DNA of 64,000 nt from JALZKA01 sp963786495 (GCA_963786495.1 CAWAZL010000002.1:1498471-1562470), one strand, 5' to 3'. Positions 54,855 to 63,940 are shown, counted from the first letter of the stretch. Program-made: numbers and translations. Notes: a model not told the origin generated them from the letters alone.

Positions 54855-55900
54855 GCTATCGAGTCGGTGTGTTGGGCGCAACGGGCGCTGTCGGCTCGAC
54901 CATCCTCCAGGTCCTGGCCGAGCGTGACTTCCCCATCTCGGAACTGGTTCCGCTCGCGTCCGGCCGCTCGGCCGGCAAGCGGATTCCGTTCGGCTCGGGC
55001 GAGGTGGAAGTGGTGGAGGTCTCCGACGAGGCGATCCAGGGCCTCGACATCGTCCTGAGCTCCGCGGGCGGCTCCGTCTCAGCGGAGTGGGCGCCCAAGA
55101 TCGTCGAGGCAGGCGCCGTCGTCGTCGACAACACCAGCTTCTGGCGCATGCACCCCGACGTCCCTCTGGTCGTCGCCGAGGTCAATCCCGGCGCCGCATC
55201 CGGGCATTCGGGCCTGATTGCGAACCCCAACTGCACGACGATGCAGATGATGGTCGCGCTCGCTCCGATCCAGCGACAGATCGGTATCGACCGCTTGGTT
55301 GTCTCGACCTACCAGTCGGTCTCCGGCACGGGGCATAAGGCCATCGAGGAGCTCCAAGCGCAGTCGCGGGCGGTGCTGGAGGGCAGGCGGCCCGAAGCGC
55401 ACGTCTATCCGCACGCGATTGCTTTCAACGTGATCCCGCAGGTCGAGACCTTCAAGGACGGCGACGACTACACGACCGAAGAGCGCAAGGTCATGGCCGA
55501 GACGTCCAAGATCTTGGACGTCAGCTCGGATGAGCTCCGGGTTTCAGCGACGTGCGCACGGGTGCCGGTTGTCACCGGCCACTCGATCTCGGCAAACGTC
55601 GAGACCGCGCAGGACTTCAGCCCCGAGGAGTGTCGAGAGTTGCTCTCAGGTGCGCCCGGCGTCGTGGTCATGGACTCACCCGAGTCCGGGATCTATCCGC
55701 TTGCGACCGACGTCACCGGGCGCGACGACGTGCTCGTCGGGCGGATCCGGCGTGACCCGTCACACCCGCGTTGCCTCAACATGTGGATCGTGGGCGACAA
55801 CCTCCGCAAGGGCGCTGCGACGAACGCCGTCCAGGTCGCCGAGCTCCTCTGCGAGCGGGACCTTGTGCGGGTGCCCGCGGGCGCTGCCGCGCTTTCCTAG
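54851..55900 (+). CDS. asd: Aspartate-semialdehyde dehydrogenase
   Basis: The 349-residue protein has VGVLGATGAVGSTILQVL, SSAGGSVSAEW, the catalytic Cys in NPNCTTMQMMVAL and the His loop YQSVSGTGHKAIEEL. It reduces aspartyl phosphate to the semialdehyde. The order lysC-asd, overlapping, is normal in actinobacteria. The full family length is present. Confidence 0.95.
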   Translation: MSYRVGVLGATGAVGSTILQVLAERDFPISELVPLASGRSAGKRIPFGSGEVEVVEVSDEAIQGLDIVLSSAGGSVSAEWAPKIVEAGAVVVDNTSFWRMHPDVPLVVAEVNPGAASGHSGLIANPNCTTMQMMVALAPIQRQIGIDRLVVSTYQSVSGTGHKAIEELQAQSRAVLEGRRPEAHVYPHAIAFNVIPQVETFKDGDDYTTEERKVMAETSKILDVSSDELRVSATCARVPVVTGHSISANVETAQDFSPEECRELLSGAPGVVVMDSPESGIYPLATDVTGRDDVLVGRIRRDPSHPRCLNMWIVGDNLRKGAATNAVQVAELLCERDLVRVPAGAAALS

Positions 55901-55906
55901 AGAGGG

Positions 55907-56392
55907 TCAGGCACCTTTAGGGTCGCCAGAGTCTGGCTTCGCCATGAATCGCCTCGCGAGCGCCTCGAAGTAGTCGGCGCGGGTGACTACTGCATGAACC
56001 CTGCCGTTCGTCGCGATCGGGATAATTAGCACCCGGTGGTGGAGGAAGAGCTCGCCTAATTGAGTGTCGGAGTAGTCGTCTTCAACGAGGACGTGATCCG
56101 TTGTCAGGTACTTCTCGATCGATTCGGCCGCGCATTCCTCGCGGCGCTCGATCGTGTAGTCGATCGAGCGCTTGATCATCGCCGAGGACGAGAGCTCGTT
56201 CATGTAGCCGGGGAACAGAGCCGTCAGGAACTCACGCTCGCCGAAGATCCCGGCGAACTTCCCGTTCGCATCAACCACCGGCAGCCCTGGCAGCTTCAAC
56301 TCCATCACCCGCTCGGCCGCCGTCGCCACGTCGTCGTCGACCCGCAGCGGCTCGATCTCGCGGATTGTCTCCTTAACGATGGAATCGGGCAT
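55907..56392 (-). CDS. CBS domain protein
   Basis: This 161-residue protein is a tandem CBS pair. The first repeat is PLRVDDDVATAAERVMELKLPGLPVVDANGKFAGIFGEREF. The second is YLTTDHVLVEDDYSDTQLGELFLHHRVLIIPI... A short insertion joins them. CBS pairs bind adenosyl nucleotides. Start is MPDSIVKE at 56392, 17 bases after the neighbouring transporter on the same strand, so it may regulate that transporter. It converges on asd by 6 bases. Confidence 0.85.
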   Translation of the reverse strand: MPDSIVKETIREIEPLRVDDDVATAAERVMELKLPGLPVVDANGKFAGIFGEREFLTALFPGYMNELSSSAMIKRSIDYTIERREECAAESIEKYLTTDHVLVEDDYSDTQLGELFLHHRVLIIPIATNGRVHAVVTRADYFEALARRFMAKPDSGDPKGA

Positions 56393-56409
56393 CTCTGGCG
56401 CGTCTCCTT

Positions 56410-57675
56410 CTATAGGGCGATATATCGAATTGAGACGTAGGCCGAGGCGAGCACGAGGCTCACAACGGTAACCGGGACTCCGATGCGGAGGAAGGCGACG
56501 AAACCGATCGGCCTTCCTGCCCGCTCGGTGAGGCCGGCAGCCGCGACGTTCGCCGCGGCGGCGATGATCGTGGCGTTGCCGCCGAAGCACGCTCCGAGCG
56601 AGAGCGCCCACCAGTACGCGTGGTCGCCTGAGTCCGACTGAAGCTCGCTGACCACCGGGATCATCGCCGTCGTGAACGGGATGTTGTCGACGATCGCCGA
56701 GCCGATACCGCTGATCCAGACGATGCCGAGGAGCTCCGCGGCGCGATCGCCCCCGGTCAGGTCCTTGACTGCGTTCGCGATCTCGTCGATCGCGCCGGTC
56801 TCCTCCAGCGCCCCGACCATTACGAAGAGCGCAACGAAGAAGAAGAGGGTGGGCCACTCGATCTTCGAGAGGGCCTGCTCCAGATCGATCGTCGTGACGA
56901 GCAGCGCGACCGCGGCACCGGTGAGCGCGACCGTCGCGGGCTCGATATGGAGGGCCTGGTGGGCAAAGAAGAGGAGCACGGTGCCGACCAGGACCGGGCC
57001 GGTGCGCTTCAACTCCGTCCAGTCGCGGATCGAGGCGCGGGCGTCCAGCTCCATCACCAGCTTGCGGTTCTCCTCAGCGATATTTATCTGTCGCCGGTAG
57101 TAGAGGTAGAGGCCGCCCATGACCACGGCGAAGGTCACGACCACGATCGGCGCCAGGTTCACGATGAACTGGTTGAAGGAAAGGTCGGTGGCGCCGGCGA
57201 TGATGATGTTGGGCGGATCACCGATCAGCGTGGCTGTGCCGCCGATGTTGGACGCGATCACCTCGATCACGATCAGGGGGATCGGGTCGATGTCGAGCGC
57301 GTCGGCGAGCAGGAACGTAATCGGAACGATGAGCAGAATCGTCGTCAGGTTGTCCAGGAACGCCGAGAGGAGCGCGGTCGTCAAAGCCAGCGAGAGCACG
57401 ACGCGGAAGGGCTCGCCACGCGAGATCTGCCCTGCCCGGATTGCGATGTAGTCGTAGACCCCGGTCTGCTGGGTGAGGTAGACGAGGATCATCATCCCCG
57501 CCAGGAGGCCGATCGTGTTGAAATCGATCGCCTCGATCGCAGCTTCCTGGTCGTACTCGGAGCCGACGAAGAGAACGACGATTGCAGCCCCGGCCAGGGC
57601 GACCTTGGTGCGATGGAGTCGCTCGCTCGCGATGAGCGCTAGTGCGAGCAGGAATGTAGCGACGGCGACAGCCAT
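56410..57675 (-). CDS. ArsB/NhaD-type ion transporter
   Basis: The 421-residue membrane protein has about 11-12 segments and the ion-transporter superfamily motifs SAFLDNLTTILLIVPITFLLAD, IGGTATLIGDPPN and VDNIPFTTAMIPV. The two repeated halves each carry a D-N-x-T/P site. It could move sodium, arsenite or a dicarboxylate by family. The ATG at 57675 (MAVAVATFL) was chosen; the upstream frame is not membrane-like. A CBS gene follows. Confidence 0.85.
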   Translation of the reverse strand: MAVAVATFLLALALIASERLHRTKVALAGAAIVVLFVGSEYDQEAAIEAIDFNTIGLLAGMMILVYLTQQTGVYDYIAIRAGQISRGEPFRVVLSLALTTALLSAFLDNLTTILLIVPITFLLADALDIDPIPLIVIEVIASNIGGTATLIGDPPNIIIAGATDLSFNQFIVNLAPIVVVTFAVVMGGLYLYYRRQINIAEENRKLVMELDARASIRDWTELKRTGPVLVGTVLLFFAHQALHIEPATVALTGAAVALLVTTIDLEQALSKIEWPTLFFFVALFVMVGALEETGAIDEIANAVKDLTGGDRAAELLGIVWISGIGSAIVDNIPFTTAMIPVVSELQSDSGDHAYWWALSLGACFGGNATIIAAAANVAAAGLTERAGRPIGFVAFLRIGVPVTVVSLVLASAYVSIRYIAL

Positions 57676-57767
57676 GGTCCATGTTTGCCGACCAGACTTC
57701 CCGGCGCTCCGCAGCGAGCGTAACAGGGGTGGTCGAAGACGCCGAGCGGGTCGGGTATAAGAGGCCA

Positions 57768-59012
57768 ATGGAGCTCGGCCTCGCAGAAGTGCTCGCCGGG
57801 TCTGCCCAACTCGAGTTCGCGGAAGTGCTGTTGGTCGTCGGGGCGCTCCTCGCCGTAGCCGCGGGCCTCTCAGGCTTCATGCACGGGACGGTGCTGTCCA
57901 TCTCGGTCCTCGCGGTCGGGGCGGGGATCACCTTCGGTCTCAGCGGGGCGTTCGAGCCGTCGCCCGGGGACGACATCGTCGTTGAGGTGATCGAACTGGC
58001 ATTGATCCTCACCCTTTTTGCCGATGGCCTGGTCGTGGATCGAGAGCTCCTGCGGCGACACTGGGGTCCGCCGACCAGGGCGATCGTCGTCGCGATGCCG
58101 ATCACGCTTGGCCTGATCGCCCTCGGCGCAAAGGCGCTTTTCCCCGAGCTTTCATGGGCGGAGGCATTCCTTCTCGGGGCGGTGCTCAGTCCGACCGATC
58201 CGGTGATCACGTCGGCGATCGTCGCGTCAAAGCGGGTGCCGGAGGTTGTGCGCCACACGCTCAACGTCGAGTCGGGCCTGAACGATGGCCTCGCCGTGCC
58301 TTTTGTCCTCTTCTTCCTGGTTCTGGCAGAGGCGTCGACCGGCGCCGGAAGGGAAGCCCTCGATTTACTGGGAGAGGCGGGTTTGGGCCTGGTGATCGGA
58401 GTCGGACTGGGCGTGCTCGGCGGATGGGCGCTCCACCGCCTGCCTGGGGGTGGCGTGACCCATCGCTACGAAGGGCTGTATGCCCTTGGGATCGGGCTCG
58501 CGGCATTCGGGCTCTCAGAAGCGACAATCGGCAACGGCCTCGTTGCGGCCTTCGTCGCCGGTGTCACGCTTGGGTTGGCGGAGCATGAGCTGACCGACTC
58601 GTTCATCGACTTCAACGAAAACCTCTCGGCGATTTTCCAGGTCGTGACGTTTTTTCTGTTCGGCTCGCTCATAGTGGTTACCGGCTACGAGGGCGAGGTC
58701 CTTCCCCTGATCGCCTTCATCGTCTTCACACTCGCGATAGCGCGGCCCGCGGCCGTCGGCCTTGCGTTCCTCCGAAGCAAGTTGCCGCCCGTTCAGCGAG
58801 CATTCATCGCCTGGTTTGGGCCCAAGGGCGTCGCGTCGATGTTGTTCGCCCTCTTCGTCCTAAACTCGCGCGCCGACGAGCGAACGCTGGTCTTCGATAT
58901 CGCGGCGTTCGTGGTCCTGGCTTCAATCCTCGCGCACGGGCTTACCGACACGGTTGGCGCCGGCTGGATCGAGAGGCGGATGGCGGCTGAGCGCGAGGCC
59001 GAAGCGGCTTAA
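57768..59012 (+). CDS. Cation:proton antiporter, CPA1-like
   Basis: The 414-residue membrane protein has about 12 segments. Typical NhaP-like motifs are LLGAVLSPTDPVITSAIVASKRVPEVVRHTLNVESGLNDG, with the ND pair, and WFGPKGVASML. It exchanges sodium or potassium for protons. The start is the ATG at 57768 after GAGG. It is divergent from the ArsB/NhaD-type gene by 92 bases. Confidence 0.88.
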   Translation: MELGLAEVLAGSAQLEFAEVLLVVGALLAVAAGLSGFMHGTVLSISVLAVGAGITFGLSGAFEPSPGDDIVVEVIELALILTLFADGLVVDRELLRRHWGPPTRAIVVAMPITLGLIALGAKALFPELSWAEAFLLGAVLSPTDPVITSAIVASKRVPEVVRHTLNVESGLNDGLAVPFVLFFLVLAEASTGAGREALDLLGEAGLGLVIGVGLGVLGGWALHRLPGGGVTHRYEGLYALGIGLAAFGLSEATIGNGLVAAFVAGVTLGLAEHELTDSFIDFNENLSAIFQVVTFFLFGSLIVVTGYEGEVLPLIAFIVFTLAIARPAAVGLAFLRSKLPPVQRAFIAWFGPKGVASMLFALFVLNSRADERTLVFDIAAFVVLASILAHGLTDTVGAGWIERRMAAEREAEAA

Positions 59013-59102
59013 GCCGCGCGCTCGCCGCGGCGAGCCAGAAACCGCGGAGCAGCAACTCCGAGAAGCAACGCCAGACCGGCTCCGATCAACGTCTGAGGGC
59101 AG
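59009..59102 (-). other. Possible sortase-signal tail after repeat gene
   Basis: On the minus strand, after the TAG of the repeat-protein gene, codons read LPQT (with one inserted T), then LIGAGLALLLGVAAP and a basic end RFLARRGERAA. This is the layout of an LPxTG-type sorting signal: motif, hydrophobic helix, arginine tail. It is out of frame with the repeat protein by one base near 59119. Confidence 0.4.
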
Positions 59103-59118
59103 GGTGGCTAAATCGGGG

Positions 59119-60012
59119 CTAGGCGCGGCAGATGGCGTGAACGTCGACCGTTTCGCCAAGCGCGCCGACGGCTGAGATCCCCCATCCATCGTCGGGCTTG
59201 GAGTTCGCGTCATCGGTATCGATGGGAATGCTGTCCGCCACGTACGGGCCCACCTCAGGCGTCGCGATGGTCGACCCTCCACCGACCACCTTGCGCGCGG
59301 CAGGGCACTCGACCGAAAGCGGCTCGCCGTCGAACGAGGATTCGGACACGTACTTGAGTCCCTTGGGCGACTTCGAGCAGATCGCGTAGACGATGACCTC
59401 TCGGTCGAAGCCGACGGACGTCTGCAAGGTGACGGCACCAAGCCACGCGTCGTCCGGGGTTGCGTCTCCGTCGCCTCCGTCGACGGGGCCGCTTGACCTG
59501 GCTCGACCGCTGGCATGGTCGAGAAATACCCCGCCACCGGTCACGCGCGTGCCCTTAGGGCAAGCCGCGATGCGGCTCACGATGCATTGCTCTTCTTCAG
59601 GGGCGGCGTCGCACCCGGTGTTGTCCGCACCGACCGTGGCCTTCTTCGACTTCACCTTTTGTCCGTCGTCGGTGCAGACCGCGTGAACGGTGATCACATC
59701 GCCAAACCCCGATATTCGCGCTCGTGTTTCGAACGCGTCGCCTGTCTTGTCATTGGAGTCGTTCCCGTCAACCGGCCGCTGCGCCAAGGTCAGGGTCCCC
59801 GACTGGCTGGAGATGCTTCCCCCAGCGCTGACGGAGCGCCCCCCGGTGCACTGTGCGGCAAGCGCAACGTCCTGAAGGGGCGGGAAGCTCTCCGCGACGG
59901 TGACGTACTTGACGCTCGCGGCGAGTGCCGTTGCTGCCAATCCCACTCCGGCAAGGAGCAGGGCGGCTGCCAGAACCAACGGTCGGCGACGCTTGGTGAG
60001 ATCTCCCTTCAC
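59119..60012 (-). CDS. Secreted protein with three VHAIC repeats
   Basis: GTG at 60012 gives a signal segment (RRRPLVLAAALLLAGVG...ATALA), and a TTG at 60054 is a weaker alternative. Three related units of about 65 residues follow, each opening with C-x-x-G/A-x-x-V-x-G-G-G and ending with V-x-V-x-A-I/V-C: SVSAGGSISS...VHAVC, RVTGGGVFLD...VYAICSK and KVVGGGSTIA...VHAICRA. Each unit has a D-A/G-W-like motif. Two cysteines per unit could pair. Function unknown; surface location is likely. Confidence 0.75.
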   Translation of the reverse strand: MKGDLTKRRRPLVLAAALLLAGVGLAATALAASVKYVTVAESFPPLQDVALAAQCTGGRSVSAGGSISSQSGTLTLAQRPVDGNDSNDKTGDAFETRARISGFGDVITVHAVCTDDGQKVKSKKATVGADNTGCDAAPEEEQCIVSRIAACPKGTRVTGGGVFLDHASGRARSSGPVDGGDGDATPDDAWLGAVTLQTSVGFDREVIVYAICSKSPKGLKYVSESSFDGEPLSVECPAARKVVGGGSTIATPEVGPYVADSIPIDTDDANSKPDDGWGISAVGALGETVDVHAICRA

Positions 60013-60054
60013 CAGTCGCCACCATACTCCCGCGACGGCCGGCGCGAGCCGCAA

Positions 60055-60207
60055 CTACGAGGCGGCGAGCTTCTCGATCACTTCGCGGGCAGTGGCCTCC
60101 TCGACCTCCGCCTGCTTCGCGTACAGGTGAATCGCCTCGTCGAGGCGCCCGAACAGGACGAGCTGTTCGATCTCCGCCGATGGCTTGAGCAGTTCGCCGT
60201 CGTTCAC
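60055..60207 (-). CDS. 50-residue ORF coupled to sdhE
   Basis: This 50-codon frame starts at a GTG overlapping the stop of the sdhE-like gene (GTGA). It encodes a helical, charged peptide (LKPSAEIEQLVLFGRLDEAI, KQAEVEEATAREVIEKLAAS). It has no membrane segment and no cysteines. Its placement suggests a small accessory to the succinate dehydrogenase. Too short for common gene callers. Family unknown. Confidence 0.6.
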   Translation of the reverse strand: MNDGELLKPSAEIEQLVLFGRLDEAIHLYAKQAEVEEATAREVIEKLAAS

Positions 60208-61100
60208 GCCGCCGCTCCGGTCAGGCGCTCGACGACGGCGTCGGTCGAGGCGATGTGCCTGTTCATGCCGAGCTCCTTGGGCTCGTAGCCCATCGCGAGG
60301 CCCACGAGCTGGGGCAGATGGAGGACGGCAAGCCCCAGGTCGCGGTTGACCATCTTTGCCGCCTCGGGCTGCTGGAGATCAAGGTTCAGGTGGCAGAGCG
60401 GGCATGGCGTCACCAGGCAATCGGCGCCTTGGTCGATCGCGTCGCCGACGTGCGTGCCGGACTGCTTGAGCGATGTCTCGCGGTTCATAGTGATGACGGG
60501 AAAGCCGCAGCACTTGCGCGAGCCGTCGTAATCGACGACCGTGCCACCGAGGGCCTCGATCACCTGCTCGAGGTAGATGTCGCGATCGGGGTGCTCGTCG
60601 TAGCCCAGGCGGGTCTTCGGCCGAAGGACGTAGCAGCCGTAGAAGGGGCCGACGCGAAGGCCTTCGAGCGGGCGCTTGACCTTGGAGCGCAGCGTGTCCA
60701 GGCCGATGTCCTCGACCAGGAGCCACAGGAAGTTCTTGTTCGTGAAGTTGTCCTTGCCCGCGATGTACTCGAGGCCTTCGCCCGAGAGCGCTTCGTTGAT
60801 GTGCTTGCGGTACTCGGCGTTTGCGTCCAGGCGCTCCTGGCACTCGGACTGGGCGCCCTGGCAGGTCGAGCAGATGTTCATCATCGCGAGGCCGGTCTCT
60901 TGGGCGAGCGCGAAGGTGCGGGCGTTCAGCGTGTCGGCGAGCTCCTGGTTGTGCTCGGCAATGACTCCCGCGCCGCAGCAGTTCGCGCGGTCGAGAGTGA
61001 CGAGCTCGATCCCGAGCCCCTCTGCGACGAGCGCCATCGAGCCGTGGAGCTCGGTCGTAAAGCCGCGCGAGACGCAGCCGGGCCAGTAGGCGAGCTTCAT
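60204..61100 (-). CDS. sdhE: SdhE-like CCG-domain subunit
   Basis: The 298-residue protein carries two cysteine-rich CCG domains. The first is GCVSRG..., NCCGAG and CSTCQG; the second is GCYVLRP, KCCGFP and CPLCHLN. This is the pattern of HdrB/SdhE subunits that replace membrane cytochrome b anchors in non-classical succinate:quinone reductases. It overlaps the iron-sulfur gene by 4 bases. It carries electrons from the Fe-S subunit to the quinone or to a partner at the membrane. Confidence 0.87.
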   Translation of the reverse strand: MKLAYWPGCVSRGFTTELHGSMALVAEGLGIELVTLDRANCCGAGVIAEHNQELADTLNARTFALAQETGLAMMNICSTCQGAQSECQERLDANAEYRKHINEALSGEGLEYIAGKDNFTNKNFLWLLVEDIGLDTLRSKVKRPLEGLRVGPFYGCYVLRPKTRLGYDEHPDRDIYLEQVIEALGGTVVDYDGSRKCCGFPVITMNRETSLKQSGTHVGDAIDQGADCLVTPCPLCHLNLDLQQPEAAKMVNRDLGLAVLHLPQLVGLAMGYEPKELGMNRHIASTDAVVERLTGAAA

Positions 61101-62251
61101 GGATGGGCCTCCCGCTTGTCGGAATCTCTTTCGTTCATTTGGCCGGTGTCTGACTCATGTTCGTCGAGGTTGTCTTCGTCGGTCCCCGTGATGTAGAGGT
61201 TGAGCTGCCACTTCGACTCCTCGGCGCGCTCGTAGATCTTCTCGACGTGATCCTGCGCGTCGTCGGGCAGCTTGGGGTGGACGCCGGGGATCAGCTTCGA
61301 GAGCGAGCGCATCTTCCCGGTGCGGATGCCGCGGATTGCAGTCGGAAGGGACTCGAGGAGGCCCGCGACGCCCTTCGGCTTCATCTTGCCGACGAGGCCA
61401 GGCGCGAGCGACTCCTGAAGGAGGAGCGACTCGTCGAGGGTGCCCTTCTTCTCGATGATCTTCGTGAACGCGTGCTCGTGGCTGTGTCCGTTGTTCTTGT
61501 CCTTGATCTCCGCCTCGCCCGCGGCTCGGCGCAGGCGCATGATCTGGTTCATCGGGTCGACGCCCTTGGGGCACGCGGTGATGCAGCTGAAGCAGTGGGT
61601 GCAGTCGTAGATGCCGTGCTCGTCCTGCGCCAGGTCATACAGGCGCTCCTCCGTCTGGATGTCGCGCGGGTCGCCGACGAAGCGATAAGCCTTGGCGAGG
61701 GCCGCGGGGCCGATGAAGTCGGGGTCCGCCTCCATCGAGAGGCAGGCCGAGACGCAGGCCCCGCACTGGATGCACGAGATCGTCTGCGTGATGTCGACCA
61801 TGTTCTCGTGCGGGACGATCCGCTCGCGCTCGGGAGGGTCGCCGTCGTCCAGGAGCCACGGCGTGACGCGGCGCATCTTCTCCCAGTGCGTCGACTCCAT
61901 GTCGGTCACGAGGTCCTTGATCACCGGCATGTTCCCCATGGGCTCGACGACGATCGGGTCATCGGAGCCATTGCGGCGGTTCGCCTCTTCATGGGCCTCG
62001 CCAAGCTGGGTCTTGCAGGCGAGAGTCGACTGGCCGTTCACCTTGACGCCGCACGAGCCGCAGATCGCAGCTCGGCATGAGCAGCGGACCGCGAGCGAGC
62101 CGTCCTGGCGGTCCTTGGCCTGGAGCAGGCCGTCGAGGACGGACAGGGTGGGGTCGAGGTCGACCTCGAAGTCCTCCCAGTAGGCGCCCGCTGGGCCGCG
62201 GTCGTCGGCCTCGGGCTTCTGCCTGCGGACACGAAGGGTGTACTCAGCCAC
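61097..62251 (-). CDS. sdhB: Succinate dehydrogenase iron-sulfur subunit, extended
   Basis: The 384-residue protein has a 2Fe-2S plant-type motif (C59 RAAI C64 GS C67 with C79). It also has two cysteine-rich clusters, CIQCGACVSAC and CTHCFSCITACPKG. Canonical SdhB is about 240 residues; here about 140 more follow, helical and charged, after the clusters. It forms the electron path of the complex. Start and stop overlap the neighbouring sdhE, and the sdhA gene begins upstream with the stop adjacent to this start. Confidence 0.92.
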   Translation of the reverse strand: MAEYTLRVRRQKPEADDRGPAGAYWEDFEVDLDPTLSVLDGLLQAKDRQDGSLAVRCSCRAAICGSCGVKVNGQSTLACKTQLGEAHEEANRRNGSDDPIVVEPMGNMPVIKDLVTDMESTHWEKMRRVTPWLLDDGDPPERERIVPHENMVDITQTISCIQCGACVSACLSMEADPDFIGPAALAKAYRFVGDPRDIQTEERLYDLAQDEHGIYDCTHCFSCITACPKGVDPMNQIMRLRRAAGEAEIKDKNNGHSHEHAFTKIIEKKGTLDESLLLQESLAPGLVGKMKPKGVAGLLESLPTAIRGIRTGKMRSLSKLIPGVHPKLPDDAQDHVEKIYERAEESKWQLNLYITGTDEDNLDEHESDTGQMNERDSDKREAHP

Positions 62252-63940
62252 CTAGTACGTCCTCTCTTGCGGTTGCCAATCAGTAATCGTGACGTCCGAG
62301 TAAGAGATCTCGGGCCCGTCGCCGTTCAGGGTCAGGTCGATGTGCTTGAGCCACTCGTCGTCGTTTCGCTCCGGGAAGTCGGTTCGGAACTGGGCGCCGC
62401 GACTCTCCTCGCGGTGGAGCGCGCCCAGGCACGTGCACTCGGCGCCGTCCAGCATGAAGCTCAGCTCGATCGCGCCCAGGACGTCCTGGTTGAAGATGGT
62501 GCCGCGGTCGTCGATGTACGCGGTCTTCGCCTCCTCCTTGAGCCTCTTGACCACCTCGAGGGCGGTCTCGATCGACTCCTTCTCGCGAAAGACGGCCACG
62601 TGTTTGTCCATGGTCTGGCCGAGCTCGAGCTTGATCTCGGAGATGCGCCGGCCCTTGCCGCGCTCGCGGCCGATGATGTCGGCGATCTGCTGCTCCTCGT
62701 CGGCGAGGACCGAGCGCGAGGCGACGCCGAAGTCGATCCGCTTGGCGCGGTTGGCCGCGTGCTCGCCGGAGCGGCGGCCGAAGATGAGGGTGTCAAGGAG
62801 TGAGTTGGCGCCCAGGCGGTTGCCGCCGTGGACCGATACGCAGGCGACCTCGCCCGCGGCGTAGAGGCCGGGGACGTTCGTGGCGCCGTGGACGTCGGTC
62901 TTGACGCCGCCCATCGTGTAGTGGTTGCCCGGCTTGATGTGGATGGGCTCCTTGGTGATGTCGACGCCGGCGAAGTCGCGGCCGACCAGCACGATCTCGC
63001 GAAGCGCCTCGTGGACGCGCTTCTTCGGCACGACGGTGACGTCCAGGGCGACGGTGCCGTCGGGGAAGCCACGGCCCTCGTTGATCTCTGTCTGCTCCGC
63101 GCGGCTGACGACGTCGCGCGAGGCGAGCTCCATCTTGTTCGGCGCGTAGCGCTCCATGAAGCGCTCACCCTTGGCGTTCAAGAGATGGGCTCCCTCGCCG
63201 CGCGCGCCCTCGGTGATCAGGAAGCCCTTGCCCGCAAGGCAGGTCGGGTGGTACTGGATCATTTCCATGTCCATCAGCGGCGCACCGACCCGGTAGGCCA
63301 TGGCGATCCCGTCGCCGGTGCAGATGAGCGCGTTCGTGGTCGGCTTCCAGATCTGGCCGTTGCCGCCGGTGGCGAGGATCACGTTCTTGGCTTCGAAGAG
63401 CTCCATCGAGCCGGTCTTGACGTTCCGCGTGACCGCGCCGACGCACGCGCCGTCGCCATCGATCGCGAGCGCGGTGGTGAAGTACTCCTCGTAGCGGTCG
63501 ACCGAGTCCGAGTGCTTCATCAGCTGCTCGTAGAGGACGTGCATGATCGCCTGGCCCGTGATGTCGGCGACGTAGTAGGTGCGGGCCGCGGAGGCGCCGC
63601 CGAACGCGCGAGTGCCGAGATGCCCCTCGTCATCGCGGTGGAAGGGGACGCCCAGGTGCTCCAGGTGGATGATCTCCTCGGGCGCCTCGCGGCACATGAT
63701 CTCGATCGCGTCCTGGTCGCCCAGGTAGTCGGAGCCCTTGATCGTGTCGAACGCGTGCGACTCCCACGAGTCGTCCGGGTTGAGCGCGGCGTTGATCCCG
63801 CCCTGCGCGGCGTTCGAGTGCGAGCGCACGGGGTGGACCTTCGAGATGATCCCGACGGATACCCCAGCTTGAGCAGCGGCCAGCGCGGCACGCTGACCGG
63901 CCAGCCCTGCTCCTATGACAAGTACGTCGTGACGAGGCAT
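62252..63940 (-). CDS. sdhA: Succinate dehydrogenase flavoprotein subunit
   Basis: The 562-residue flavoprotein has VIGAGLAGQRAALAAAQAG at the FAD site, HSNAAQGGINAAL with the His that holds covalent FAD, HPTCLAGKGFLITEGARGEG and HYTMGGVKTDVHG. It oxidises succinate to fumarate. It is complete, with the ATG at 63940 and 60 bases of non-coding sequence to the window end. It forms a unit with sdhB and sdhE, with no membrane-anchor gene visible downstream. Confidence 0.93.
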   Translation of the reverse strand: MPRHDVLVIGAGLAGQRAALAAAQAGVSVGIISKVHPVRSHSNAAQGGINAALNPDDSWESHAFDTIKGSDYLGDQDAIEIMCREAPEEIIHLEHLGVPFHRDDEGHLGTRAFGGASAARTYYVADITGQAIMHVLYEQLMKHSDSVDRYEEYFTTALAIDGDGACVGAVTRNVKTGSMELFEAKNVILATGGNGQIWKPTTNALICTGDGIAMAYRVGAPLMDMEMIQYHPTCLAGKGFLITEGARGEGAHLLNAKGERFMERYAPNKMELASRDVVSRAEQTEINEGRGFPDGTVALDVTVVPKKRVHEALREIVLVGRDFAGVDITKEPIHIKPGNHYTMGGVKTDVHGATNVPGLYAAGEVACVSVHGGNRLGANSLLDTLIFGRRSGEHAANRAKRIDFGVASRSVLADEEQQIADIIGRERGKGRRISEIKLELGQTMDKHVAVFREKESIETALEVVKRLKEEAKTAYIDDRGTIFNQDVLGAIELSFMLDGAECTCLGALHREESRGAQFRTDFPERNDDEWLKHIDLTLNGDGPEISYSDVTITDWQPQERTY

